Assembly (NCBI GenBank): GCA_036871055.1
Contig: CP141893.1
Coordinates: 1,116,001-1,180,000, forward strand
Source of the DNA: Bisbaumannia sp015645095
GTDB taxonomy: Bacteria > Pseudomonadota > Gammaproteobacteria > Pseudomonadales > Halomonadaceae
DNA: 64,000 nucleotides
Direction of reading: 5' to 3'
Each line of letters begins with the position of its first letter. Position 1 is the first letter of the stretch. Below the pieces are notes generated by a model that worked only from the letters and a program-made list of their open reading frames with translations, was not told the origin of the DNA and did no database searches. Made by a program: the position numbers and the translations under genes. Below are positions 35,594-44,448 of the stretch, piece by piece.

Positions 35594-36936
35594 GTGAGGT
35601 ACAAGGCTTTCTCGACCGCCTGAGCGAGCGCGCCGCGACCCGCGGCGCCGAGCCCACCTGGATCGCCGCCCGGCGCCAGGCGGGGGCGGCACGCTTCGAG
35701 GCGCTGGGCTTCCCGGACCGCAAGGTGGAGGCCTGGAAATACACCGACGTGCGTGGCATCGCCCGGGGCGATTTCGCTCTGGCCGAGTCGGCGGAGTTCT
35801 CGCCGGCCAGCGCCGCGGCCCTGACCCTGCCTATCGCGGCCCACCGCCTGACCTTCGTCGACGGCCTCTTCGCCCCGGCCCTCTCCGACCTGGGCGAGCT
35901 GCCCGCCGGCGTCAGCGTCGAGCCCCTCTCGCAGGCCCTGGCGGCCAATCACGAAGCGGTGGGCGGTGCCCTGGGGCGCCTGGCCGGGGTCGACTTCTCG
36001 CCCTTCACGGCCCTCAATACCGCCTTCGCCGAGGAGGGGGCGGTGATTCGCCTGGCCCCCGGCGCGGTGGTGGAACGCCCCATCGTCCTGCAGTTTCTCT
36101 CCTCGGCCCGGTCGGCGCCGGTGATGAGCCATCCGCGGGTGCTGGTGGAGGCCGGGGCGCGCAGCCAGGCGACCCTGATCGAGCATCAGGTGGGGGAGGA
36201 GGGCGCCGCCAACTTCTCCAACCTGGTCAGCGAGCTGCTGCTGGAACGGGGCGCCATCCTCACCCATTACAAGCTCCAGGAGCTGCCCCAGGGCGATCAC
36301 CACATCGCCAGCCTGCATGTGGATCAGGCCCGGGACAGCCGCTTCACCTCCTTCAACCTCAACCTGGGCGGGGCCCTGGCGCGCAACGATATCGTCACCG
36401 ACCTCAATGGCCAGGGTGCCGAGGCCAACTTCTTCGGCCTCTTCTTCGGTCAGGGCCGCCAGGTGCTGGACACCCATACCCTGGCCAACCACAACGCCCC
36501 CCTGACCTTCTCCAATGAGAACTACAAGGGCATCCTCGACGACCGCGCCCGGGGCATCTTCAACGGCAAGGTCATCGTCAAGCGCGACAGCCAGAAGATC
36601 GAGGCCCACCAGAACAACGCCAACCTGCTGCTCTCCGACCGGGCCGAGATCGATACCAAGCCGGAGCTGGAGATCTACGCCGACGACGTCAAGTGCTCCC
36701 ACGGCGCCACCACCGGTCAGCTCGATCAGGAGGCGATCTTCGCCCTGCGTGCGCGGGGCATCGACGAGGCCACCGCCCGGGGCCTGCTGACCCTGGCCTT
36801 CGCCGGCGAGGTGATGGAGCGGGTGGCCATCGACGCCGTGGCCGAGCGGGTCGAGCTGGCGGTGGCCGGCAAGCTGCCGGAGCGTTTCAACCTGGCCGGG
36901 CTGGTGGAAGCCGCCGTGGCCCTGCACGAGGAGTAA
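35590..36936 (+). CDS. sufD: SUF scaffold subunit SufD
   Basis: SufB paralogue and third member of the scaffold complex, needed for iron entry. The 448-residue protein begins MSEVQGFLDRLSERAATRG. It has KVEAWKYTDVR near the N terminus and the beta-helix end HGATTGQLDQEAIFALRARGI. The ATG overlaps the sufC stop. sufS starts 3 bp after its own stop, so translation of sufC-D-S is probably coupled. Confidence 0.95.
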   Translation: MSEVQGFLDRLSERAATRGAEPTWIAARRQAGAARFEALGFPDRKVEAWKYTDVRGIARGDFALAESAEFSPASAAALTLPIAAHRLTFVDGLFAPALSDLGELPAGVSVEPLSQALAANHEAVGGALGRLAGVDFSPFTALNTAFAEEGAVIRLAPGAVVERPIVLQFLSSARSAPVMSHPRVLVEAGARSQATLIEHQVGEEGAANFSNLVSELLLERGAILTHYKLQELPQGDHHIASLHVDQARDSRFTSFNLNLGGALARNDIVTDLNGQGAEANFFGLFFGQGRQVLDTHTLANHNAPLTFSNENYKGILDDRARGIFNGKVIVKRDSQKIEAHQNNANLLLSDRAEIDTKPELEIYADDVKCSHGATTGQLDQEAIFALRARGIDEATARGLLTLAFAGEVMERVAIDAVAERVELAVAGKLPERFNLAGLVEAAVALHEE

Positions 36937-36939
36937 GCC

Positions 36940-38193
36940 ATGAGCGATCTCGCCGTCTCCGCCGAGGCGACCGTGCTGGATGTGGCCCGGGTGCGCCGCG
37001 ACTTCCCGATCCTCGACCGGGAAGTGCATGGCAAGCCGCTGATCTACCTGGATAACGCTGCTACCAGCCAGACGCCCATCCAGGTCATCGACTGCCTGGA
37101 CGACTACTACCGTCGGCTCAATGCCAATATCCATCGCGGCCTGCATACCCTGGCCGACGAGGCCACCGCCGCCTTCGAGGGCAGCCGCGACAAGGTGCGC
37201 GACTTCCTGGGCGCCGCCGACCGCCGCGAGATCGTCTTTACCCGGGGCACCACCGAGGCCATCAATCTGGTGGCCAACGGCTGGGGCCGGGCGCACCTGA
37301 GCGCCGGCGACGAGGTGCTGGTGTCGCGCATGGAGCACCACTCCAATATCGTGCCCTGGCAGCTGCTGGCCGAGGAGCTCGGCATCGTTATCAAGGTGAT
37401 TCCGGTGGACGAGCGTGGCGTGCTGGACCTCGCCGCCTATCGCGCCCTGTTCACCGAGCGCACCAAGCTGGTGGCGGTAAACCATGTCTCCAACGCCTTC
37501 GGCACCATCAATCCGGTGCGCGAGCTGGCCGAGGAGGCCCATCGCCATGGGGCCCTGATCCTGGTGGACGGGGCCCAGGCGACGCCGCACCAGGTGGTGG
37601 ATGTCCAGGCCATCGGCGCCGATTTCTACGCCTTCTCCGGCCACAAGGTGTATGGCCCCACCGGCATCGGTGCCCTCTACGGGCGCCTCGAGCTGCTCGA
37701 GGCGATGCGCCCCTGGCAGGGGGGCGGCGAGATGATCGCCACCGTCTCCTTCGAGGCCGGTACCACCTATGCGCCGGTGCCCCACAAGTTCGAGGCCGGG
37801 ACCCCGGCCATCGCCGAGGGCGTGGCCCTGGGCGCCGCCCTCGACTGGGTGACCGCCACCGGCCTCGAGGCCATCGGCGCCTGGGAAGACCAACTGCTGA
37901 GGCGTGCCACCGAAGGGGTGTCGCGGATCGATGGCCTGCGCCTGCTCGGCACCGCCCCGAACAAGGCCGGGGTGCTCTCCTTCGTGGTGGAGGGCGCCCA
38001 CGCCCAGGATATCGGCCTGCTGATCGATCAGCTGGGGGTGGCGATTCGTACCGGACACCACTGTGCCCAGCCGCTGCTGGCCCAGTTCGGCGTCGATGCC
38101 ACCTGTCGCGCCTCCTTCGCTGCCTACAACACCCTCGACGAGGTGGACGCCTTCGTGGCCGCCCTGGAGCGGGTGATCGGCATGGTGCGCTAA
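36940..38193 (+). CDS. sufS: Cysteine desulfurase SufS
   Basis: PLP enzyme that strips sulfur from cysteine as a persulfide for SUF. The 417-residue protein has PLP lysine K236 in FSGHKVYGPTGIG and active cysteine C375 in RTGHHCAQPLL, the short type II loop. No sufE follows, so the persulfide acceptor must lie elsewhere or the enzyme uses another partner. Confidence 0.96.
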   Translation: MSDLAVSAEATVLDVARVRRDFPILDREVHGKPLIYLDNAATSQTPIQVIDCLDDYYRRLNANIHRGLHTLADEATAAFEGSRDKVRDFLGAADRREIVFTRGTTEAINLVANGWGRAHLSAGDEVLVSRMEHHSNIVPWQLLAEELGIVIKVIPVDERGVLDLAAYRALFTERTKLVAVNHVSNAFGTINPVRELAEEAHRHGALILVDGAQATPHQVVDVQAIGADFYAFSGHKVYGPTGIGALYGRLELLEAMRPWQGGGEMIATVSFEAGTTYAPVPHKFEAGTPAIAEGVALGAALDWVTATGLEAIGAWEDQLLRRATEGVSRIDGLRLLGTAPNKAGVLSFVVEGAHAQDIGLLIDQLGVAIRTGHHCAQPLLAQFGVDATCRASFAAYNTLDEVDAFVAALERVIGMVR

Positions 38194-38215
38194 GCGAACG
38201 TCAAAGGAGCGGGAG

Positions 38216-38788
38216 ATGTCGGCGATGGAACAACTGGAGGGCTTGCACAAGGGGCAGGAATTGCCGCTGCAGCGGGACGTGGCGGTGATCTCCATCCCCT
38301 TCGGCAAGACCATTACCCTGCCCGAGGACAGTGTCGTCTCGGTGATGCAGGCCAAGGGCAGTTCGGTAAGCGTGGCCCATGAGGGGCGCCTCTACCTGGT
38401 GGAGGGTGCCAACCTGGACGCCCTGGGCCTCGAGGCCCTGCCGCGGCCGACCCTGCCCGAGGACGCCACGGACGAGGAGATCGAGGCCTTCGTCTGGGAG
38501 CAGTTGCGCACCTGCTTCGACCCGGAGATCCCGGTCGATATCGTCGAACTGGGGCTGGTCTACGGCTGCCGTATCGAGCGCCTGATCAGCGGCGAGCGCA
38601 TCGTCACCATTCGCATGACCCTGACCGCCCCGGGCTGCGGCATGGGCGACGTGATCGCCGCCGATGCCCGCAACAAGATCCTCGGTGCGCCGCAGATCAG
38701 CCAGGTGCATGTGGATATCGTCTTCGATCCGCCCTGGAGCCGTGAGATGATGAGCGACGAGGCCAAGCTGGAGCTTGGCATGTTCTAG
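38216..38788 (+). CDS. sufT: SUF accessory protein SufT (MIP18/DUF59)
   Basis: A 190-residue Fe-S maturation factor. The N-terminal half has no known motif; the DUF59 half (about 85-180) has DPEIPVDIVELGLVY and TLTAPGCGMG, whose cysteine is the conserved one of the family. GGAG upstream of ATG 38216 is well spaced. It completes sufB-C-D-S-T, with no sufA or sufE. It probably supports Fe-S insertion under stress, an inference from the family. Confidence 0.92.
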   Translation: MSAMEQLEGLHKGQELPLQRDVAVISIPFGKTITLPEDSVVSVMQAKGSSVSVAHEGRLYLVEGANLDALGLEALPRPTLPEDATDEEIEAFVWEQLRTCFDPEIPVDIVELGLVYGCRIERLISGERIVTIRMTLTAPGCGMGDVIAADARNKILGAPQISQVHVDIVFDPPWSREMMSDEAKLELGMF

Positions 38789-38807
38789 GCTTTGCGCAGG
38801 GGCGGCC

Positions 38808-39527
38808 ATGCGGCGCTGGATGATCACCATCCTCAGGAGAAGTCTGATAACGCTGGCGGGCGCAGGCCTGCTGGCGTTTTTGCTGCTCCTGGGGGCCAAT
38901 GCCTGGGTGCTGGGCAAGACCCAGGCGCGTATCGAGCACGAGCTGCCGCTCTGTGCGGCGGCCCCGGTGGGCATCGTCTTCGGTACCTCCCACTGGACCC
39001 GCAGCGGTCGCCCCAATCCCCACTTCGAGGCGCGCATGAGCGCCGCCGCCCGCCTGGTGCGCCTGCAGCGGGTGGAACATCTGCTGCTCTCCGGCGATAA
39101 CCGCACCCGCTTCTATAACGAGCCCCAGGCCATGTGGCAGAACCTCAACGCCCGTCATGTGCCCAGCGAGGCGATGACCCTGGACTTCGCCGGCTTCAGC
39201 ACCTACGACACCCTGGCCCGGGCCCGGGACGTCTTCGGCGTCGAGCGGGCGCTGCTGGTCACCCAGGGCTGGCACCTGCCCCGGGCGCTGTTTATCGCCG
39301 ATGCCCTGGGGCTCGAGGTGCAGGGCTGTGCCACCCCGGCGGAGCCGGTGGCGGGGCTCTGGCGCTTGCAGCTACGGGAGTGGCTGGCCCGGGCGCGGAC
39401 CCTGGGGGATCTCTATGTGTGGGGACGCGAGCCGTATTTCCTGGGTCCCCTCGAGCCGCTGCCGGTCACGCCCCTGGGGCGGGAGACGGGCGAAGCGGCG
39501 GATGAAGAGGAGGGAGCCGCCCGCTAG
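38808..39527 (+). CDS. SanA/ElyC/YdcF-family membrane protein
   Basis: A 239-residue DUF218-family protein with one N-terminal transmembrane segment (about 12-34) and the rest probably periplasmic. GIVFGTSHWTRSGRPNPHFEARM and the LLLSGDNRT block are typical; SanA of E. coli is the nearest relative I know, linked to envelope barrier function. ATG 38808 behind AGGGG is preferred over TTG 38775. The C-terminal tail is acidic (EEEGAAR), and part of its coding end is echoed downstream. Confidence 0.8.
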   Translation: MRRWMITILRRSLITLAGAGLLAFLLLLGANAWVLGKTQARIEHELPLCAAAPVGIVFGTSHWTRSGRPNPHFEARMSAAARLVRLQRVEHLLLSGDNRTRFYNEPQAMWQNLNARHVPSEAMTLDFAGFSTYDTLARARDVFGVERALLVTQGWHLPRALFIADALGLEVQGCATPAEPVAGLWRLQLREWLARARTLGDLYVWGREPYFLGPLEPLPVTPLGRETGEAADEEEGAAR

Positions 39528-39571
39528 TTTGCCTGGGTCCCCTGCCGGTCACGCCCCTGGGGCGGGAGGAG
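39440..39571 (+). repeat. 3'-end echo of the sanA-like gene
   Basis: CCTGGGTCCCC at 39440, with the following GCCGGTCACGCCCCTGGGGC, is seen again from 39532 as CCTGGGTCCCCTGCCGGTCACG and onward, 92 bp later, just after the stop codon. The second copy lacks 9 bp. This is the third gene in the window with its own end duplicated downstream. Confidence 0.75.
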
Positions 39572-39582
39572 TCAGTCAGAAT

Positions 39583-39606
39583 GAAGAAGGAAGAGCGAAG
39601 AAGAGG
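39583..39606. repeat. One-armed heptad remnant (GAAGAAG flavour)
   Basis: GAAGAAG, GAAGAGC, GAAGAAG, then AGG: three units of the GAAG heptad type without a visible matching right arm. It lies between the sanA-like gene and the converging minus-strand gene, directly after the 3' echo. Confidence 0.5.
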
Positions 39607-39671
39607 CGTTCAAACAGCAGGCCCGCCATGATCGGCGTGCCTGCGGCGTATGGGGCTGAGGTAGGCGTCGC

Positions 39672-40112
39672 CTAGCGGCGCTGCTTCTGCAGCCGGTAGA
39701 GCTCGCGGATCAGCGCACGGCAGCCCTTGAGGCAGCGCTCGATCACCGGCTCGATGGCATCCGGCAGGGGGTGGGTATAGAGGGTCGCCAGGGACTGCAT
39801 CAGGCCCCGCTCCTGTTCCAGCAGCTCGTTGATCAGCACCTGACTGTCGTTGCCCACGAAGCTCTTCAGGCGACTCCAGAGCCACAGGTAGTCGTCCCGC
39901 TCCACGTCGGCGTCCCGGGGCAGGATGCGCAGGTACTTGCGAGCCATCTCGCGCAGCTCGTCCAGGTCCGTGCGGCGCTGCTCATAGTGGGGCTTGAGGG
40001 TATCGCGCAGGGTCGGGCGCAGGCGCTCGAGGTTGTCCTGGAAGTAGTCGAGACTATCGGCCAGCGCTTCCAGCACGCTGTCCATCGCCACCTGGCGATT
40101 ATCGAGAAACAT
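39672..40112 (-). CDS. Helical hypothetical protein
   Basis: I do not recognise this 146-residue protein. It is predicted mostly alpha-helical and charged, with no signal peptide or membrane segment. DSLDYFQDNLERLRPTLRDTLKPHYEQRRTDLDELREMARKYLRIL suggests long helices, possibly a four-helix bundle; the C terminus is basic (LYRLQKQRR). It is the last gene of the minus-strand rimK group, separated from rimK by about 160 bp that includes a G6/C6 hairpin (about 40147-40173), so it may be transcribed separately. ATG 40112 chosen; an internal ATG at residue 10 is possible. Confidence 0.7.
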   Translation of the reverse strand: MFLDNRQVAMDSVLEALADSLDYFQDNLERLRPTLRDTLKPHYEQRRTDLDELREMARKYLRILPRDADVERDDYLWLWSRLKSFVGNDSQVLINELLEQERGLMQSLATLYTHPLPDAIEPVIERCLKGCRALIRELYRLQKQRR

Positions 40113-40273
40113 GAGCAGTCACCTCCTCCGGTGACGCAGATTGTGCGGGGGGAAACACTGTTTTTCTACCCCCCGAGGATAATATTTTACGCTTTATGCA
40201 CCTTTGGTATCGGCCAGCCCGCTGCGGCCTTGAGGCGAGCTGACAAATTGCTACGTTTCGGCTCGCCTGTCGA

Positions 40274-41182
40274 TCATCCCTTGGGCTTGGGCGGTGCCTT
40301 GCGGGCCGGTGCGGCATGCTTCTCGATATGTTCGATGATCAGGCCGGCGATGTCCTTGCCGGTGGCCGACTCGATGCCCTGCAGGCCGGGCGAGGAGTTG
40401 ACCTCCATGATCACCGGCCCATGGTTGGAGCGTAGCAGGTCGACGCCGGCCACCCGCAGGCCCATGGCCTTGGCGGCGCGAATCGCCGTGGAGCGCTCCT
40501 CCGGGGTGATGCGAATCACGCTGGCGGTACCGCCCCGATGCAGGTTGGAGCGGAACTCGCCTTCGGCGGCCTGGCGCTTCATGGAGGCCACCACCTTGTC
40601 GCCGATGACCAGGCAACGGATATCGGCGCCCTTGGCCTCCTTGATGTACTCCTGAACCATGATATTGGTCTTCATGCCCATAAAGGCCTGGATCACCGAC
40701 TCGGCGGCCTGGTTGGTCTCCGCCAGGACCACGCCGATGCCCTGGGTGCCTTCCAGCAGCTTGATCACCAGGGGGGCGCCCTTGACCATGGTGATCAGGT
40801 CGGGGATATCGTCCGGCGAGTGGGCGAAGCCGGTGATCGGCAGGCCCAGCCCCTTGCGGGAGAGCAGCTGCAGGGAGCGCAGCTTGTCCCGGGAGCGGGT
40901 GATGGCCACCGAATCATTGAGCACATAGGTGCCCATCATCTCGAACTGTCGCAGCACCGCACAGCCATAGAAGGTCACCGAGGCGCCGATGCGGGGGATC
41001 ACCGCATCGAAGGGCTCGATCTCCTCCCCCTTGTAGTGAATCGAGGGGCGGTGCGAGGCGATGTTCATGTAGCAGCGCAGGGTGTCCACCACCCGGGCCG
41101 TGTGGCCGCGTTGTTCGGCCGCTTCCACCAGGCGGCGCGTGGAGTAGAGATTGCGGTTACGCGACAGCAGGGCGATATGCAT
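40274..41182 (-). CDS. rimK: RimK ATP-grasp ligase
   Basis: Adds glutamates to the C terminus of ribosomal protein S6 in E. coli and Pseudomonas. The 302-residue ATP-grasp enzyme has LSRNRNLYSTRRL at the start, the ATP loop LLEGTQGIGVVLAE and the metal site VIMEVNSSPGLQGIE. Its tail is rich in lysine and proline (ARKAPPKPKG). It follows the retropepsin-like gene by 18 bp on the same strand, echoing the Pseudomonas rimB-rimK pair. Confidence 0.95.
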   Translation of the reverse strand: MHIALLSRNRNLYSTRRLVEAAEQRGHTARVVDTLRCYMNIASHRPSIHYKGEEIEPFDAVIPRIGASVTFYGCAVLRQFEMMGTYVLNDSVAITRSRDKLRSLQLLSRKGLGLPITGFAHSPDDIPDLITMVKGAPLVIKLLEGTQGIGVVLAETNQAAESVIQAFMGMKTNIMVQEYIKEAKGADIRCLVIGDKVVASMKRQAAEGEFRSNLHRGGTASVIRITPEERSTAIRAAKAMGLRVAGVDLLRSNHGPVIMEVNSSPGLQGIESATGKDIAGLIIEHIEKHAAPARKAPPKPKG

Positions 41183-41200
41183 CGAGGTTCTCCGTGCCCC

Positions 41201-41638
41201 TCAGGGCTCACCGTGGAGGAAAGTGGCATCCGGGGCGACCAGCAGGCCACGCATGGCGCGGCGTCCCAGCAGCATGGGGTGGCGCATATTGGCGCGATTG
41301 CTCAGGGTGAGCTGGACCGGATACTCCAGCTCACCGAGGCGCATGGGGGTGCGAATCACATAGCGCCACTCGGCCTGGCCATTGGAGCTGGTCACCTGGC
41401 GGCGGTCGTGGAGGTGCAGCTTGAACGGGTGCGCCGGGCTCGAGGGGCCGCCGGCCCGGGTGGTGAAGCTGACCCAGACATGGCCGTCCTCCTCGAAGGA
41501 CTCGATGTCCTCGGCATGCAGCGAGGAGGTACGGGCCCCGGTGTCGATCTTGCAGCAGAAACTGAGCCCCAGCTCGGGCAGGGTGACGACTTCGCGGCGG
41601 CCGATCACCGCCTTGACCGCATAGGGTGGCGCTTTCAT
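41201..41638 (-). CDS. Retropepsin-like protease, RimK partner
   Basis: A 145-residue protein of the COG4067 family, often labelled ATP-dependent zinc protease though its fold is retropepsin-like. The catalytic motif is KIDTGARTSSLHA (Asp-Thr-Gly) with MLLGRRAMRG near the end. In Pseudomonas the equivalent gene (RimB) modulates RimK action on S6. It is the middle gene of a DUF3549-protease-rimK string. Confidence 0.85.
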   Translation of the reverse strand: MKAPPYAVKAVIGRREVVTLPELGLSFCCKIDTGARTSSLHAEDIESFEEDGHVWVSFTTRAGGPSSPAHPFKLHLHDRRQVTSSNGQAEWRYVIRTPMRLGELEYPVQLTLSNRANMRHPMLLGRRAMRGLLVAPDATFLHGEP

Positions 41639-41656
41639 GCTCCTCTCCTCCAGGCC

Positions 41657-42688
41657 TTAATGGGGGGCGCGTCTGAGGCCGCCCAGGCGGGCGGCGATCG
41701 CCGATTCCGGTGGCGCCTGGCGCAGGGTCATCAGTACCGGCAGGCGCAGCCGGGGGATCAATGCCAGGTCCCGGGCCAGGGCGGTGAAATCGGCCTGGGG
41801 CGCCTCCGCCAGCCGGGTCAGGAAGCGTGGCAGGCGCTGGCCATCCTCCAGGGCTTCCCAGCCCCGGGCCGCCATGGCCGCCAGCAGGTCGGGGCCGCAG
41901 GCATTCGGATCCGCCAGCAGGGCGTCGTACCAGGCCGCCACCCGCGCCGCCGGCCCACGACTCTGGGCGCGGACGCAGGCACACAGGGTCTCCAGGTCGC
42001 CTTCGTCGGCCGCCCGCTCGCCGCGTCGGCGCAGGGCGTCGGCCAGGCGCTCGGCCATCGCCACATGCTCTAGACATTGGCACAGGGGGCGCAAGACCTC
42101 CACCGGCAGGCTATCCAGGCGGGCCGCCAGGCGCTCGGCCTGGTCGGCGTCATGGCGCACCGCGAAGTCCGCCAGGCCCTGCAGGCCCAGGGACTGCCAG
42201 TGCTCGGCCTGGTCGCCGCCCAGGTAGGCCTCGGCCAGCTCCAGGTGCTGGCTGGCGGGACGCTCCAGGTCATGGCTGGCCCGGGCATGCAGCAGCGCCT
42301 GGAAGGGCAGCGAGGGGGTGAAGGCCAGGGGGTTGTCGCGCATCAGGTGGTCGGCCTCGTCGCGGGCCTCGCCGAGGCGCCGCACGTTGCGTCCCAGGGT
42401 CTCCAGCAGGCGCTGGATAAAGGCGTCCCGGGGGGCCGGCGAGAGCAGGCCTTGCTCGTCCAGGGGCAGGGCCAGGAACCAGATCAGCGGCTCCGGGGCA
42501 TCACCCAGGGTGAAGACGCAGGCCAGTCGCGCCTGGCCCTGCCAGGGTTCGGCCCAGGGCGCCTCCAGGGCCTCGAAGCGGGCCAGCTCCTCCATCGTCA
42601 GGGGAGTCACCCGGCGCCCCAGGTGGTAGAGGCGCACCTCGGCGCCGCTGCGCGCGAAGAAATCATGCAGGCTGTGAATCGGCGTCAT
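41657..42688 (-). CDS. DUF3549-family protein
   Basis: A 343-residue cytosolic protein beginning MTPIHSLHDFFARSGAEVRLYHLGRRV, the start I associate with DUF3549, a gammaproteobacterial family of unknown function. After an N-terminal alpha/beta part (about 1-120) it is mostly helical with alanine- and leucine-rich repeats. It ends 18 bp before the retropepsin-like gene, so the two and rimK probably form an operon; any role in S6 modification is guesswork. Confidence 0.78.
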   Translation of the reverse strand: MTPIHSLHDFFARSGAEVRLYHLGRRVTPLTMEELARFEALEAPWAEPWQGQARLACVFTLGDAPEPLIWFLALPLDEQGLLSPAPRDAFIQRLLETLGRNVRRLGEARDEADHLMRDNPLAFTPSLPFQALLHARASHDLERPASQHLELAEAYLGGDQAEHWQSLGLQGLADFAVRHDADQAERLAARLDSLPVEVLRPLCQCLEHVAMAERLADALRRRGERAADEGDLETLCACVRAQSRGPAARVAAWYDALLADPNACGPDLLAAMAARGWEALEDGQRLPRFLTRLAEAPQADFTALARDLALIPRLRLPVLMTLRQAPPESAIAARLGGLRRAPH

Positions 42689-42996
42689 CTCGGCTCCTCC
42701 CCCGTCTCGAGTCGCGCACTGTACCGCGGGCAGGGCGCCTTGTCAGCCGTGGTGTTGGAGGAAATGCCGGCCTCGCTTCCCGGTGGGGGTGATCAAGAAA
42801 TAGTCACTTCTCCCCAGGCACCATGACGGCTCGGGATCGGCTCCTTGTCCAGGGGTTATCCACAGCCTGATTCAGGGCTTCTGTGGGTTTCTTGCGATGA
42901 AGAGGGCGGCATCCGGGGGCACCAGATATTTTTCTGCAGGTAATAACCTATTATAATTTTTATTCCTTAAAGTTATTTTATTCCCAGGAGAAACCC
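42689..42996. other. 308-bp divergent gap before the ABC importer
   Basis: No gene seen. It holds the DUF3549 promoter region on one side and an unusually A+T-rich stretch (about 42925-42980) before the importer. One TTATCCACA DnaA-box word occurs at 42856-42864, alone, so not an origin. CCACAG and CTGTGG flank a CCTGATTCAGG near-palindrome at about 42861-42887. Confidence 0.6.
42952..42957 (+). promoter_or_regulatory. Likely -10 box of the ABC importer operon
   Basis: A perfect TATAAT in an A+T-rich tract, 40 bp before the substrate-binding protein ATG. No good -35 hexamer is visible 16-18 bp upstream (only T-rich sequence), so an activator may be needed. Confidence 0.5.
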
Positions 42997-43761
42997 ATGC
43001 TTCGCTCGCTCTCCCTCGCTACCCTGCTCGCCGCCGGCCTGGCCGTGACGGGCACGGCCGGCGCCGATACTCATGATGAGACACTCCGGGTCGGCATGTC
43101 CGGGGGCTATTTCCCCTTTACCTTCGTGCGCCAGGATGTCCTGCAGGGCTTCGAGGTGGACGTCATGGAGGCCGTGGGCGAGGTGCTCGAGGTGGAGGTG
43201 GATTTCGTCACCGCCAACTTCTCCGGCCTGTTCGGCATGCTGGAGTCCGGGCGCATCGATACCATTGCCAATCAGATCACCATCACCGCGGAACGCGAGG
43301 CCAAGTACCTGTTCACCGCCCCCTATGTCTACGACGGGGCCCAGGTGGTGACCCGTCGTGGCAACGACGAGGTCGACGGGGTCGAGGCCCTGCGCGGCAA
43401 GCGGGTGGCGGTCAACCTGGGCTCCAACTACGAACAGCTGTTGCGCGAGCTGCCCTATGCCGACGAGATCGATATCCGCACCTACGAGAGCAATATCGAG
43501 CAGGATACCGCCCTGGGCCGGGTCGATGCCTTCGTCATGGACCGGGTCAGTGCCAGCCAGGTGATCCAGGAGACGCCGCTGCCGCTGCAACTGGCCGGCC
43601 ACCCCTTCTCCGAGATTCGCAACGCCCTGCCGTTCCGCGATGACGAGGCGGGGCGCGAGTGGCACGAGCGGGTCGACGCCGCCCTGGAGGCGCTGCGCGA
43701 GCAGGGGCGCCTGGCCGAGATCTCCGAGCGCTGGTTCGGCACCGACATCACCCGTCCCTGA
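42997..43761 (+). CDS. Polar amino-acid ABC transporter, substrate-binding protein
   Basis: Periplasmic binding protein of family 3, 254 residues, with a Sec signal peptide (cleaved near TGTAGA-DTH). VGMSGGYFPFTFV, GFEVDVMEAVGEVL, SGRIDTIANQITIT and a C-terminal ERWFG-type end are typical. The DTIANQITIT segment and the permease sequence resemble cystine importers (FliY/TcyJ, TcyL), but the substrate cannot be fixed from sequence. CAGGAG lies before the ATG. First gene of a three-gene operon. Confidence 0.9.
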   Translation: MLRSLSLATLLAAGLAVTGTAGADTHDETLRVGMSGGYFPFTFVRQDVLQGFEVDVMEAVGEVLEVEVDFVTANFSGLFGMLESGRIDTIANQITITAEREAKYLFTAPYVYDGAQVVTRRGNDEVDGVEALRGKRVAVNLGSNYEQLLRELPYADEIDIRTYESNIEQDTALGRVDAFVMDRVSASQVIQETPLPLQLAGHPFSEIRNALPFRDDEAGREWHERVDAALEALREQGRLAEISERWFGTDITRP

Positions 43762-43773
43762 GTGGAGGGCCCC

Positions 43774-44448
43774 ATGGGCATTCTCGACGTCGGCTACATG
43801 GCCGATCTGCTGCCGATCCTGCTGCGCTACCTGCCCCTGACCCTGCAGATGGCGGCCCTCGGCATGGTATTGGCGCTGGTCCTGGCCTGTGCCCTGGCGG
43901 TGGTTCGGGTGCTGAGGATTCCGGGGCTGAACGGCGCGACCCTGCTGTTCATCTCCTTCTTTCGCGGCACGCCACTGCTGGTGCAGCTGTTCCTCTTCTA
44001 CTATGGCCTGCCGCAGATCTTCGGCGCCCTGACCCAGATCAATGGCGTCACCGCGGCCATCATGGGCCTGACCCTGCACTTCGCCGCCTATATGGCGGAG
44101 TCGATCCGCGCCGCCATCGTCGGCGTCGATCGCAGCCAGACCGAGGCGGCCCTGGCCATCGGCATGACCCGCGGGCAGTTGATGCGGCGCATCGTGCTGC
44201 CCCAGGCGACCCGGGTGGCGGTGCCGACCCTGATGAACTACTTCATCGACATGATCAAGGCCACCTCCCTGGCCTTCACCCTGGGGGTGACCGAGCTGAT
44301 GGGGGCGACCCAGAAGGAGGCGGCGGGCAGCTTCCTCTATTTCGAGGCCTTTATCACCGTGGCGCTGCTCTACTGGGGCATCGTCGAACTCCTGGCCTGG
44401 CTGCAGCGGCGGCTCGAGGCACGACTCAACGAGGCCTACCGGCGATGA
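43774..44448 (+). CDS. Polar amino-acid ABC transporter, permease
   Basis: Inner-membrane permease, about 224 residues, with five transmembrane segments predicted. FFRGTPLLVQLFLFYYGLP and the EAA loop EAALAIGMTRGQLMRRIVLPQA are diagnostic of the His/Glu/cystine importer family. The start is placed at the ATG in GGCCCCATGGGCATT (43774), 12 bp after the upstream stop; the frame opens at 43762. It overlaps the ATPase gene by ATGA. Confidence 0.9.
   Translation: MGILDVGYMADLLPILLRYLPLTLQMAALGMVLALVLACALAVVRVLRIPGLNGATLLFISFFRGTPLLVQLFLFYYGLPQIFGALTQINGVTAAIMGLTLHFAAYMAESIRAAIVGVDRSQTEAALAIGMTRGQLMRRIVLPQATRVAVPTLMNYFIDMIKATSLAFTLGVTELMGATQKEAAGSFLYFEAFITVALLYWGIVELLAWLQRRLEARLNEAYRR

Noticed and set aside
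40147..40173. G6/C6 hairpin after rimK as a terminator
   Set aside because: GGGGGG and CCCCCC can pair across a 16-base loop, but no U tract follows on the minus strand, so it is not listed as a terminator.
42856..42864. TTATCCACA as part of a replication origin
   Set aside because: A single DnaA-box word without a cluster or origin-linked genes; expected by chance.
43659..44444. N-terminal extension fusing a 260-residue region to the ABC ATPase
   Set aside because: It reads the permease gene out of frame; the ATPase starts at 44445 like its family.
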